Origin: an uncultured Myxococcales bacterium
Lineage (GTDB): Bacteria; Myxococcota_A; UBA9042
NCBI GenBank assembly: GCA_903929795.1
Contig: CAIYWC010000006.1
Span: 1 to 45,130, forward strand
DNA: 45,130 bases
Direction: 5' to 3'
Shown: piece after piece, positions 16,317 to 23,626 of the stretch
How the letters are laid out: each line of letters begins with the position of its first letter
Numbering within the stretch: position 1 is the first letter of the stretch
Program-made: the position numbers and the translations under genes
Notes under the pieces: model-generated
Databases searched by the model: none
What the model saw: the letters and a program-made list of their open reading frames with translations, nothing else
Told to the model about the DNA's origin: nothing

Positions 16317-16664
16317 ATGGCGCTGCTGCTGCGACCAGGCGATCCGCTTCCCGCGCTCACGGTCGCGACCGGCAGGCTTGACCTGAGCGTCCACGCCGGG
16401 CGCTATTGGGCAATCGCCACGGGGCCGCAACGCCTGCTGGCCGCGGCACACGCCGTGGACTTGCCGCTGGTCAAGACCGGGCCAGGCGCCCTGGGCCAGA
16501 TCGCAGCGCAGCGACTGGGCGCGGACTTCCAGGGCGAGGAGCCGCAGCCGTTGGTCGTGCTGCTGGACCCAGCGGGCACCGTGGTGCAGAGCTGGGCGGA
16601 CGCGCCGCTGGCGGAGCTGCTGGCCAACGCACAACACCGTGCCGACGCGCTGGCGGGAAAATGA
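16317..16664 (+). CDS. Small protein, degenerate thioredoxin/peroxiredoxin-like
   Basis: 115 residues. The opening LRPGDPLPALTVATGRLDL resembles the start of AhpC/TSA-type redoxins (GDxAPxFxL), and PLVVLLDPAGTVVQSW resembles their late beta-hairpin with the cis-Pro region. There is not a single cysteine in the whole protein, so if the fold is right it cannot be redox-active. It starts 9 bases after bamA with a GAGG ribosome site 8 bases before the ATG, so it belongs to the same transcript. Possible roles are a structural partner or chaperone. The coding call is good; the fold is tentative. Confidence 0.65.
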   Translation: MALLLRPGDPLPALTVATGRLDLSVHAGRYWAIATGPQRLLAAAHAVDLPLVKTGPGALGQIAAQRLGADFQGEEPQPLVVLLDPAGTVVQSWADAPLAELLANAQHRADALAGK

Positions 16665-16665
16665 C

Positions 16666-16989
16666 GTGAAGCAGACGATTGCCCACGACCTGTCGACCGA
16701 TCTCGCGCGGCAGGCGGCCAACGCAGCGCTGGCGCACTTTCAGCAGCGCTTTCCGGCGTCGCAGATCACGCCGCAGTGGCTGAGCGCGGACGAGGCCATC
16801 ATCGTGTTTTCCCTGCGCGGTTTTCATTTGAAGCCGCGGATTCGCCTGCGTCCGGGCGCGATCGACGTGGAGATGGACATTCCGTTTCTGGCGCGGCCGT
16901 TTGAGGCGCGGGCGCGGGCGCGGATCGAGCGCGAACTGGCGCTGTGGATCGACAAGGCGCGGCGCGGCGAGCTGGCGCCTACGGCTTGA
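16666..16989 (+). CDS. Polyhydroxyalkanoic acid system family protein-like
   Basis: 107 residues from GTG 16666, one base after the previous stop. The pattern HDLSTDLARQAANAALAHF, then WLSADEAIIVFSLRGF, then RIRLRPGAIDVEMDIPFLARPF and a C-terminal helix ending ERELALWID matches what I recall of the small PHA granule-associated/putative PHA-system family (PF09650). Members are cytosolic and of uncertain function. No phaC, phaP or phaR gene is in the window, so the family label need not mean PHA metabolism. An in-frame ATG at 16639 would overlap the preceding gene. The 3' end overlaps the convergent PPC lipoprotein gene by 11 bases. Confidence 0.6.
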   Translation: MKQTIAHDLSTDLARQAANAALAHFQQRFPASQITPQWLSADEAIIVFSLRGFHLKPRIRLRPGAIDVEMDIPFLARPFEARARARIERELALWIDKARRGELAPTA

Positions 16990-18811
16990 ACAAAGGCGAA
17001 TCGGTCGCGGTCCCCGGCGACGGCAGCTGGGCCAGCTCCGGCGCATCGCGCAGCGTCAGGTGGTATGGCACCATGCTCGCGCGCGGCTTGTCCGCAGAGA
17101 CGACAAGCGTGTAGACGCCCGGCGCCACCGACAGCGGCGCATGGCTCGGCAGGTTCGGCTCACCAGCCGCCAGGTGGGCAAGCTCCTGGCCACGCGCATC
17201 CAGCACCTTGCACGCCAGCCCGGGCGCGCCATCGCCGGCGCACAGCAGCTCCAGCCCTTGCGGACCCGGATGTGTGCGCAGGTCCAGGCTGAATGCGTCC
17301 ACGTCGCCTGCGGGCACCAGCGCACCGGCCCGCTGCCAGCCACCCAGCGGCAGCTGCGCGTTGGGCGGCACGCGCACCAGGGCGTGCTCCGGCGCCAGCA
17401 GCGTTGGCAGCTTGGTCTCGTCGGCCGCTTCCAGCTCGAACTGTGGCTCCGCAAGGACGGTCGAGTCCAGGCGCCACGGCTCGGTCGGCTTCATGCCCTC
17501 GCCCTTGGCGCGCAGCAGCACGCCCAGCCGGCCAGTCGACACCAGCACGCCCGCGACCACCACGGGCGCGCCCGGGCCGGCACCTTCTACGTGCAGCGTG
17601 TCCGGACCGTCGCCCACCTGCAGCAGCAGCGTCGCATCCTGCGGCGGCGTCGCCACGAGCCGCACCACCGCGCCGGGTGGGCAGGTCAGCTCCAGCGCGT
17701 CCACGTCGCCCGCACTGTCCGAGAAGCCGGTCATGGGCTTGCCTGCGGGCACCTGTTGCGCCGTCATGCGCGTCTCGTTCGGCTCGCGCTCCGCCGGCAG
17801 GCGATCGAGGCAATCCGCCTGCTTGGCACATCCCGCCGGCAGCAGCGGCGTCAGCGTCAGCACGTACGGCTGGTCCGGTGCTTGGCCGCTCAGCGCCCTG
17901 AGCTGCACCAGCGTGCGCTTGGGCAAGCGCGACGGCGCGAGATCGGGCACGACAATCCCGCCGTCTTTCAAAGACTTGCGCGTCAGGAGCGGCTCCAGGG
18001 TCGCAGGGTCCAGCAGCGTCAGCTCCATCGCCACGCCGGGAACGGCCGTCACGCTCAGCACCCAGACATCCACGCCGGGCGCGGTCGAAAAGTCCAGAGC
18101 GAACACGTCCACGTCGCCTTCCGGCGCGAGCGTACCCTGCAGCGACTGCCCTGCGACGAGCGCCTGGCTCGTCTGTCGCGGCACGCCGTTGGGCTCCACT
18201 TCCTCGTCGGGGCGCATGGGCCGCGTAAAGACCGCCAGCTTGTAGGCGCCGGTCGTGCCGTCGTCGCTCGTCACGCGGATCAGCGATGCGTGGGCGTCCG
18301 GGCCGATTGACGGCAGCACCGCGCGCACACCCGCCCGCGCACGGGCCCGCGCGATCAGCGTCTTGCCGGCGTCGTCGTAGAGCTCCAGCAGCGCGCCCGG
18401 CGGCCCTTCCCGCAGGTCGATCTGCATCAGCTGTCCGGGCGGAATCGCGGCCAGCCGGTACCAGTCGGCGTCCGTGCGGAGCGGCGTGTGCGCCTTGCGG
18501 CCCTTTGCGGGCTTGGGCTGCGGCTCAGCCGACGGGGGCGTGGCGAGAAAACCTTCGATAAGCGCGTTGTTGGAGATCGGCTGCGCCTCATCCGGGCGGT
18601 CATTGGGCTCGCGTTCCAGCACCAGTTCCGCGCGCGCCAGCGTCCCGGCCGCGCTCGGCGGCGGCGCCATGGCGGAAACGCCGGCATCGGGAAATAGGCT
18701 CTGCGGGTTCAGCGGCGCCTTCGCGTCGCGTCGGCAACCGGACGCCAAGGCGGCGAACGCGGTTGCGACGCAGACAGCGTGGGCGGTGGATGCGTTCAGG
18801 GTGTGTCGCAC
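16979..18811 (-). CDS. Lipoprotein with PPC-type repeats
   Basis: 610 residues starting at GTG 18811; no ATG gives a signal peptide. The N-terminus has a hydrophobic stretch and lipobox LASGC (Cys26), indicating a membrane-anchored lipoprotein. Three repeats begin with a REPN-like signature: EREPNDRPDEAQPI, EVEPNGVPRQTSQAL and EREPNETRMTAQQV. Each is followed by a DADWYRL/GDVDVFAL/GDVDALEL strand, as in bacterial pre-peptidase C-terminal (PPC) domains. A fourth, weaker copy (AGDVDAFSLDL) is near the C-terminus. No peptidase domain is present, so this looks like a stand-alone PPC surface protein, perhaps binding or scaffolding. The start overlaps skp by 16 bases on the same strand, implying cotranslation. 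Confidence 0.82.
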   Translation of the reverse strand: MRHTLNASTAHAVCVATAFAALASGCRRDAKAPLNPQSLFPDAGVSAMAPPPSAAGTLARAELVLEREPNDRPDEAQPISNNALIEGFLATPPSAEPQPKPAKGRKAHTPLRTDADWYRLAAIPPGQLMQIDLREGPPGALLELYDDAGKTLIARARARAGVRAVLPSIGPDAHASLIRVTSDDGTTGAYKLAVFTRPMRPDEEVEPNGVPRQTSQALVAGQSLQGTLAPEGDVDVFALDFSTAPGVDVWVLSVTAVPGVAMELTLLDPATLEPLLTRKSLKDGGIVVPDLAPSRLPKRTLVQLRALSGQAPDQPYVLTLTPLLPAGCAKQADCLDRLPAEREPNETRMTAQQVPAGKPMTGFSDSAGDVDALELTCPPGAVVRLVATPPQDATLLLQVGDGPDTLHVEGAGPGAPVVVAGVLVSTGRLGVLLRAKGEGMKPTEPWRLDSTVLAEPQFELEAADETKLPTLLAPEHALVRVPPNAQLPLGGWQRAGALVPAGDVDAFSLDLRTHPGPQGLELLCAGDGAPGLACKVLDARGQELAHLAAGEPNLPSHAPLSVAPGVYTLVVSADKPRASMVPYHLTLRDAPELAQLPSPGTATDSPLFKP

Positions 18812-19350
18812 CGCTTGATGACTTCCGCTGTGATGTCCAAGGCATCCACCGCGAAGATCGCGACCTGCTTGTTCAGCACCAGGCTATAGCCGTGCTCCTT
18901 CGCCAGACCGTCGATCTTGGTTTTCATCAGCGTTTCAATAGGTTTGAGCAGCTCGGCTTCCTTGTGCCCCAGCTCCTCGACGGCCTTTTGCTTGGCGCCC
19001 TCAAAGTCCATCGAGTCCTGATCGAACTTCTTGGCCTCCGCTTCCAGCGCCGCCGCGCGCTGCTTGAGCTCATCGCCCGGCGGCTTGCCCTGCAACTCTT
19101 GGATTTTCGCCATGATTTCGTTGCGCTTGTCGACCAGCGTTTTCTCGCGCTTTTGCAGGTCCTTGCCCTGTTTTTCCAGCGACGCTTTCTTGCGGTCGCG
19201 CACGTCCTCGAACTTCTTGGCGGCGGCTTTGCCCGCGATGGTGCCTTTCAGCACGGCCTGCATGTCGACGACGGCGATCTTGAGTTCGGCAAAGGCGGGC
19301 ACTGCAACGAGAAAGCTCAGGCAGGCCAAAAGGGACACGAAACGCGACAT
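18796..19350 (-). CDS. skp: Skp/OmpH-family periplasmic chaperone
   Basis: 184 residues. A Sec signal peptide (MSRFVSLLACLSFLVAVPAFA, positions 1-21) is followed by the typical KIAVVDMQAVLKGTIAGKAAA start of the OmpH family. A long, highly charged helical region then runs to about residue 140 (the coiled-coil tentacles), and the protein closes with the family's beta strand (YSLVLNKQVAIFAVDALDIT). It captures unfolded outer-membrane proteins and delivers them to BamA. A GGAGA ribosome site lies 7 bases before the ATG. In many related genomes skp directly follows bamA; here it is inverted and paired with a PPC lipoprotein. Confidence 0.92.
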   Translation of the reverse strand: MSRFVSLLACLSFLVAVPAFAELKIAVVDMQAVLKGTIAGKAAAKKFEDVRDRKKASLEKQGKDLQKREKTLVDKRNEIMAKIQELQGKPPGDELKQRAAALEAEAKKFDQDSMDFEGAKQKAVEELGHKEAELLKPIETLMKTKIDGLAKEHGYSLVLNKQVAIFAVDALDITAEVIKRCDTP

Positions 19351-19419
19351 GTTCGACTCTCCGGATGAGGGCGCAAGGGGCAGTCCCAGCGACCGGAGAG
19401 CGTAGCGCGCGTCGCGGGG

Positions 19420-20118
19420 TCAAGGCAAGTCGAACAGCAGAATTTCCGCCTCATCGATCGCCTGGAGGTTCAGCAACGTTTCCGCGGAGATCGCCACGCC
19501 ATCGCGCGGCTGTGCCACCTGGCCGTTGATCGCCACGCGCCCCCGCGCGCTGACGAGATACGCGCGCCGCCCGGGCGCCAGCGTATGCGTGGTCTGCTGT
19601 CCGGCGGACAGGGTCGCAGCGTACAGCGTCGCGTCGGCCACAATGGGCGCCGCCGCGGCGTGCTGCGGCTCACCGGACGCCACCGCTTGCAGCGCACCGT
19701 CCCGCGACGCCGGCGGAAACTGCCGGTTTTCCCAGCGCGGCGGCAAGCCTTTGCGCGTCGGCTCAATCCAAATCTGAAAGATCTCGGTCGCTTCAGCCTC
19801 CCGGTTGTACTCGGCGTGGACGATGCCGGTGCCTGCTGACATCACCTGCACATCGCCCGCCGCCGTTCGCCCGACGTTGCCCTGGTTGTCCTGGTGCGTG
19901 ATCGCGCCCTTGCGGACGTACGTGACGATCTCCATGTCCTTGTGCGGGTGCGGACCAAAGCCCGACTGCGGTGCGATGTGGTCGTCATTCCAGACGCGCA
20001 GCGCCCCAAAGTTCTGGCGCGCCGGATTCCAATAATCGGCAAAACTGAAGTGGTGGTGCGCGTCCAGCCAGCCGTGGTTGGCGTGGCCGAGTCCGGCAAA
20101 CGGGCGAATCTCAATCAT
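19420..20118 (-). CDS. Pirin family protein (quercetinase-like cupin)
   Basis: 232 residues with the pirin N-terminal cupin. The metal-binding set is visible in FGPHPHKDMEIVTYV (two His, then Glu) and in TGIVHAEYN (final His). The usual motif GDVQVMSAGTGIVHAE is intact, followed by the IWIEP segment and a divergent C-terminal cupin. Bacterial members such as YhhW degrade quercetin in vitro; the physiological role is generally unclear. Start ATG 20118 has a perfect GGAGG site 7 bases upstream. The gene is divergent from the exported-protein gene at 20272 across a 153-base spacer. Confidence 0.93.
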   Translation of the reverse strand: MIEIRPFAGLGHANHGWLDAHHHFSFADYWNPARQNFGALRVWNDDHIAPQSGFGPHPHKDMEIVTYVRKGAITHQDNQGNVGRTAAGDVQVMSAGTGIVHAEYNREAEATEIFQIWIEPTRKGLPPRWENRQFPPASRDGALQAVASGEPQHAAAAPIVADATLYAATLSAGQQTTHTLAPGRRAYLVSARGRVAINGQVAQPRDGVAISAETLLNLQAIDEAEILLFDLP

Positions 20119-20145
20119 GGGCGACCTCCGCAATGGCGTGTAGAC

Positions 20146-20173
20146 AGGATAGCGCGGCCGTCGCTGGCGACAA
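20146..20173 (-). promoter_or_regulatory. Candidate promoter of pirin gene
   Basis: On the minus strand, TTGTCG (20168-20173) and TATCCT (20146-20151) are 16 bases apart, giving a leader of about 22 bases that contains the GGAGG site. Confidence 0.38.
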
Positions 20174-20223
20174 TCCCCAGATGGTGGCGATACTGTTCGC
20201 AGGGGTGGACAATGCAGCGCGGT

Positions 20224-20252
20224 TTGACGCCCGCCGCTGTGCGCAGGATGAT
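20224..20252 (+). promoter_or_regulatory. Candidate promoter of the exported-protein gene at 20272
   Basis: TTGACG (20224-20229, 5 of 6 consensus) and GATGAT (20247-20252, 4 of 6) with a 17-base spacer. The leader would be only about 12 bases, just enough to hold the GGAGG site. Confidence 0.4.
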
Positions 20253-20271
20253 AGCGACTCCGGAGGTTGTG

Positions 20272-21720
20272 ATGAAACAGCGCATTGTGTGGTTGAGCGT
20301 CCTGACAGGCCTGCTGAGCGTGCCCGCGCTTGCCCAGTTGGCGCCCGTTTCAGCGCCCGCGGCGGTGGAGCTGACGGTGCCGAGCGACGTGGTCAGCTAC
20401 CGGGTCCTGGGCGCGCTGCTGGTCGGCGCGACGCGGTCGGGCAAGCTGGTGACGTATGACATCGCCAACCGCGCGGCGCCGGTGCGCAAGGCGGAGCTGG
20501 ATGTGGGCGCGCCGATCGCCGAGCTGCGTCTGGCCGATGGCGTGCTGCTGGCGGTGAGCAAGGACAACAGCGTGCGTGCGTTCCTGTTTGGCGACGACGG
20601 CGCACCGATTGCGCTGCACTGGAGCGGCGCAGCGCCGGCGAGCGCGGGTCCGGCGGTGGCGCGCAAAGGTGCGCTTGGCAAGGTCGTCGAGGCCAAGCGC
20701 GGCAACTTGCTGATTGAATTGGAAGATGCCGCGGGCGTCGTGCCGGGCGACATCTTGCTTGTGCGCTCGCGGGCCAAGGAAGTGAAGCTCAACCCGTTCA
20801 CCGGCGTCGAGGAAGAGACGGCGACGAACGCGCCAACCGCTGTTGTGGAAGTCATCCGCGTCGAAGGCACGCGCGCAGTCGCGGAGCTCAACCGCGGTGA
20901 CGTGGCCATGCCCGGCGACACCGTCGAGTTGAACGACCACCGCCGCGAGGTCAGCCGCCAGTTCCCCGCCCGCAGCGACTACACGCAGTGGGCCCGCGCC
21001 ACGCTGCGGCCGATGGCCAACATCGGCGCCATCGACATCGCCAGCCTGACCGACCTCGCGTGGGGCTACTATGGCAGCTGGTTTCACGTGCAGGTCCACA
21101 TCGCGCCGCTCGGCATCTCGGTGCCCAACGGCTCGGATTTGTTCAACGCCCACGCGATTTTTGCCTACAGCAGCGACTTCGCCGAATTCGGCTTGGGCGT
21201 CGGCTACTTCCGCGAGACTTGGGGCGCGTACAGCGCCTACGACTGCACCACCGGTTCCACCGCCTCGCTGGCGTCCACGAGCGTCGGCGGGTATGTCAGC
21301 CAGGCGACAAGCTGCACCAAGTCCGGCCCGTCGTTTGTCCAGCACCTGCGCTTGGGCGCGATCGACGGGCTGAATGTCCGCGTCACAAACACGACTGTCA
21401 TCTCGGACGGCTTTCGTTTCGGCTACTTCGACGCCTCGCTCGACATCCCCATCACCCGCACGCTCAACGTCTACGGCTTGGGCGGCGGCGGCACCAACAT
21501 CGGCATCGGCGAGTTCGGCGTGCGCACGTACCTGCGCGGCGTCGGCGGCCATGAGACCATCGTCCTGACCACCGGCGTCGGCTATACCGCGCTGCCCACG
21601 TCCACCGTCTACGGCGCGCAAACGCAGACGATTCCCGGCACCAGCACGCAGAGCTACGTCAACGGCAGCAACCAGGTCGCCGGCCCGCACTTCGCGCTGG
21701 GCGTGGAATACCGCCTGTAG
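20272..21720 (+). CDS. Exported protein of unknown function
   Basis: 482 residues with a clear Sec signal peptide (MKQRIVWLSVLTGLLSVPALA, 1-21). The first 100 mature residues alternate short strands (VVSYRVLGALLVGATRSGKLVTYDIAN; AELRLADGVLLAVSKDNSVRAFL) as in beta-propeller blades. Next comes a small beta domain with VVPGDILLVRSR and RGDVAMPGDTVEL. The C-terminal half (from about residue 240) is rich in Gly, Tyr and alternating aromatic strands, ends in FALGVEYRL and resembles an outer-membrane beta-barrel or beta-sandwich; its final residue is Leu rather than Phe. Start ATG 20272 has a GGAGG site 6 bases upstream. I do not recognise a family. Confidence 0.8.
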   Translation: MKQRIVWLSVLTGLLSVPALAQLAPVSAPAAVELTVPSDVVSYRVLGALLVGATRSGKLVTYDIANRAAPVRKAELDVGAPIAELRLADGVLLAVSKDNSVRAFLFGDDGAPIALHWSGAAPASAGPAVARKGALGKVVEAKRGNLLIELEDAAGVVPGDILLVRSRAKEVKLNPFTGVEEETATNAPTAVVEVIRVEGTRAVAELNRGDVAMPGDTVELNDHRREVSRQFPARSDYTQWARATLRPMANIGAIDIASLTDLAWGYYGSWFHVQVHIAPLGISVPNGSDLFNAHAIFAYSSDFAEFGLGVGYFRETWGAYSAYDCTTGSTASLASTSVGGYVSQATSCTKSGPSFVQHLRLGAIDGLNVRVTNTTVISDGFRFGYFDASLDIPITRTLNVYGLGGGGTNIGIGEFGVRTYLRGVGGHETIVLTTGVGYTALPTSTVYGAQTQTIPGTSTQSYVNGSNQVAGPHFALGVEYRL

Positions 21721-21737
21721 CCGCCCACGGTTTGCCC

Positions 21738-21766
21738 TTGACCGCACCCGGCACCCCAGCCATCCT
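21738..21766 (+). promoter_or_regulatory. Candidate promoter of the PNGase F-like gene
   Basis: TTGACC (21738-21743, 5 of 6) and CATCCT (21761-21766, 3 of 6) are 17 bases apart in the 82-base spacer between two same-strand genes. The -10 is weak; readthrough from upstream is also possible. Confidence 0.28.
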
Positions 21767-21802
21767 CCGCTCCGGCCCCTTCCGACCTTGCCGGAGTTGA
21801 CG

Positions 21803-23608
21803 ATGCACAAACATGGGATATTTGCCGCCGCGGCCCTGTTCGCGCTCGCGGCCTGCGGTGCCAAGACGCCGACTTCTGCCGCCGACGACGCTGCGCCGGC
21901 CGATGACGCAGCGGACACTGCGCTGGCTGACGTCGCCGCGCCGGCGGACGCCACCGGAACCGAGGATGCCGCGACCGATACCGGCGGGCCAGCGGCGCCG
22001 ACCTGCGGGCCGCAGGCGAAATTTGACCAGACCGCGACGGGCACGGCGCCGGGCACGCGCGTGGCTGACCTGACGCTGCCGACCCTGGACGGCGATTGGA
22101 ACCTTGCCGCCAACTGGACCGGCTGCGACAGCTACGTCTTCATCTTCACCGCGCCCGGCAGCCAGTATGCCGCGGCTCAGGCCCTGTGGAAGTCCAGTGC
22201 CACGGATTTGCTCAAGAATTCTCCGACGAACGTGCACTACTTCTTCGGCAGCTACGACGCCGATGACGCGACGGCGGCGGCATCCGTCCAGACGCAAAAG
22301 GCCCGGTTCGACCTGGCGCTGAGCCTGCTGACAGCGGACAAGCAGACGGCGTGGGCCGGGCGGCTGCACTACCTCGCGGTCGTGCCGTTCAACCTGCCGG
22401 GCTGGCTGGGCGCGGCGCTGCAAAAAGCCGGCGTTTTTGGCCTGGCGATCGACCGGCAGCAGCAGTGGCGCGAACTGGGCGCGAACACGGTGTTGAAATC
22501 CATCAGCTACGAAGTCCAACGCTTTGAGTACGAGGCGACCAACGCGACCGCGCAAGCCGCGGATCAGGCGACGGTTATCCCGCTGTGGAACCTGACCAAC
22601 GGCGGCAATGGCTGGGGACCGCCGCAGGTGTACGCGGATGTGACGCTGCCGGATGCCAGCCAGATGGCGCAGTTCGACACGGCGACGCTGGACATGGCGC
22701 ACAGCTGCACCGGCGGCCTGGACGCGAACTGCCCGGATTGGGACCGCGAGGCGTACATGAACCTCTGCGACCAGACGACGGAGACCGCGGCGAGTGTGGA
22801 GATGGCGTGCCTCGCCGGGACCGACACGATGGCCTGCGGCTGCGCCAAACCCGACGGCAGCGGCAGCCTCGGCACGCGCACCTGTGGGGCGGACGGCAAG
22901 AGCTTTGGCGCGTGCGTGTGCCCGTGCGACACGGAATTCGCCCGGCAAATCACGTCTTACAAGCGCCAGGGCCGTTGGCTGACCGATGTGTCCGCGATGC
23001 TGCCGCTGCTCAAGACCGGCGGCAAAGTGCGGTTTCGCTACGACACGCCCGACGGCTGGCTGCTGACGACGACGCTGCGGCTGTCGCACGCCGGCAAGGC
23101 GACGCGGCCGACGGCGATGGTGCCGCTGTGGCGCGGCCAGGAATACGACCAGAACTACAACGGCCTGTTCCAGCCGATCGACGTGGCGGTGCCGGCATCG
23201 GCGAAGGTCGTGAAGATCGTGGCGATTATCACCGGTCACGGCTCCGGAACCGACACGCTGAACTGCGCCGAATTCTGCCAGCACGAGCACATTTTTACCG
23301 TCGGCGGCAAGACGTTCGTCAAGACGCACCAGCTCGCCGGTACGCCGGCCGGTTGCCAGCAGCAGGTGCTGACCGGTGCGATTCCCAACCAGTACGGCAC
23401 CTGGCCATACGGGCGCGCGGGCTGGTGTCCGGGCATGGACGTCGCGGTTTGGACCGCGGACATCACCGCGCAGGCCAAGCCGGGAACGACGGTGAGCGTG
23501 AGCTATCAGGCGCTGCTGGACGGCAAGCCGTTCGTGCCGGTCTGGACCGGTGGCGGCGACTACAAGCCGGTGATTCGCATGAGCAGCTGGGTCGAGTTCG
23601 AGCAGTAG
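21803..23608 (+). CDS. PNGase F-like amidase lipoprotein
   Basis: 601 residues. Lipoprotein signal with lipobox ending at Cys18 (ALAAC), then an Asp/Ala-rich linker to about residue 70. A redoxin-like segment (about 90-235, SYVFIFTAPGS) lacking a CxxC motif follows. The C-terminal 350 residues resemble peptide-N4-(N-acetyl-beta-glucosaminyl)asparagine amidase F: the Asp-Trp-Asp-Arg motif (312-315), ITSYKRQGRWLTDVS, IITGHGSGTD, NCAEFC with Glu490, and GTWPYGRAGWCPG (around 531-543). Such enzymes remove N-linked glycans from glycoproteins. An inserted Cys-rich stretch (CGCAKPDGSGSLGTRTCG and CVCPC, about 350-375) interrupts the domain between its two halves. Start ATG 21803 has a GGAG site; an in-frame TTG at 21788 is less likely. 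Activity is inferred, not shown. Confidence 0.8.
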   Translation: MHKHGIFAAAALFALAACGAKTPTSAADDAAPADDAADTALADVAAPADATGTEDAATDTGGPAAPTCGPQAKFDQTATGTAPGTRVADLTLPTLDGDWNLAANWTGCDSYVFIFTAPGSQYAAAQALWKSSATDLLKNSPTNVHYFFGSYDADDATAAASVQTQKARFDLALSLLTADKQTAWAGRLHYLAVVPFNLPGWLGAALQKAGVFGLAIDRQQQWRELGANTVLKSISYEVQRFEYEATNATAQAADQATVIPLWNLTNGGNGWGPPQVYADVTLPDASQMAQFDTATLDMAHSCTGGLDANCPDWDREAYMNLCDQTTETAASVEMACLAGTDTMACGCAKPDGSGSLGTRTCGADGKSFGACVCPCDTEFARQITSYKRQGRWLTDVSAMLPLLKTGGKVRFRYDTPDGWLLTTTLRLSHAGKATRPTAMVPLWRGQEYDQNYNGLFQPIDVAVPASAKVVKIVAIITGHGSGTDTLNCAEFCQHEHIFTVGGKTFVKTHQLAGTPAGCQQQVLTGAIPNQYGTWPYGRAGWCPGMDVAVWTADITAQAKPGTTVSVSYQALLDGKPFVPVWTGGGDYKPVIRMSSWVEFEQ

Positions 23609-23626
23609 CCGCGCGATGGGCGCCGC

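Noticed and set aside
16317..16664. Thioredoxin with an active CxxC
   Set aside because: The protein contains no cysteine at all; only a degenerate fold can be proposed.
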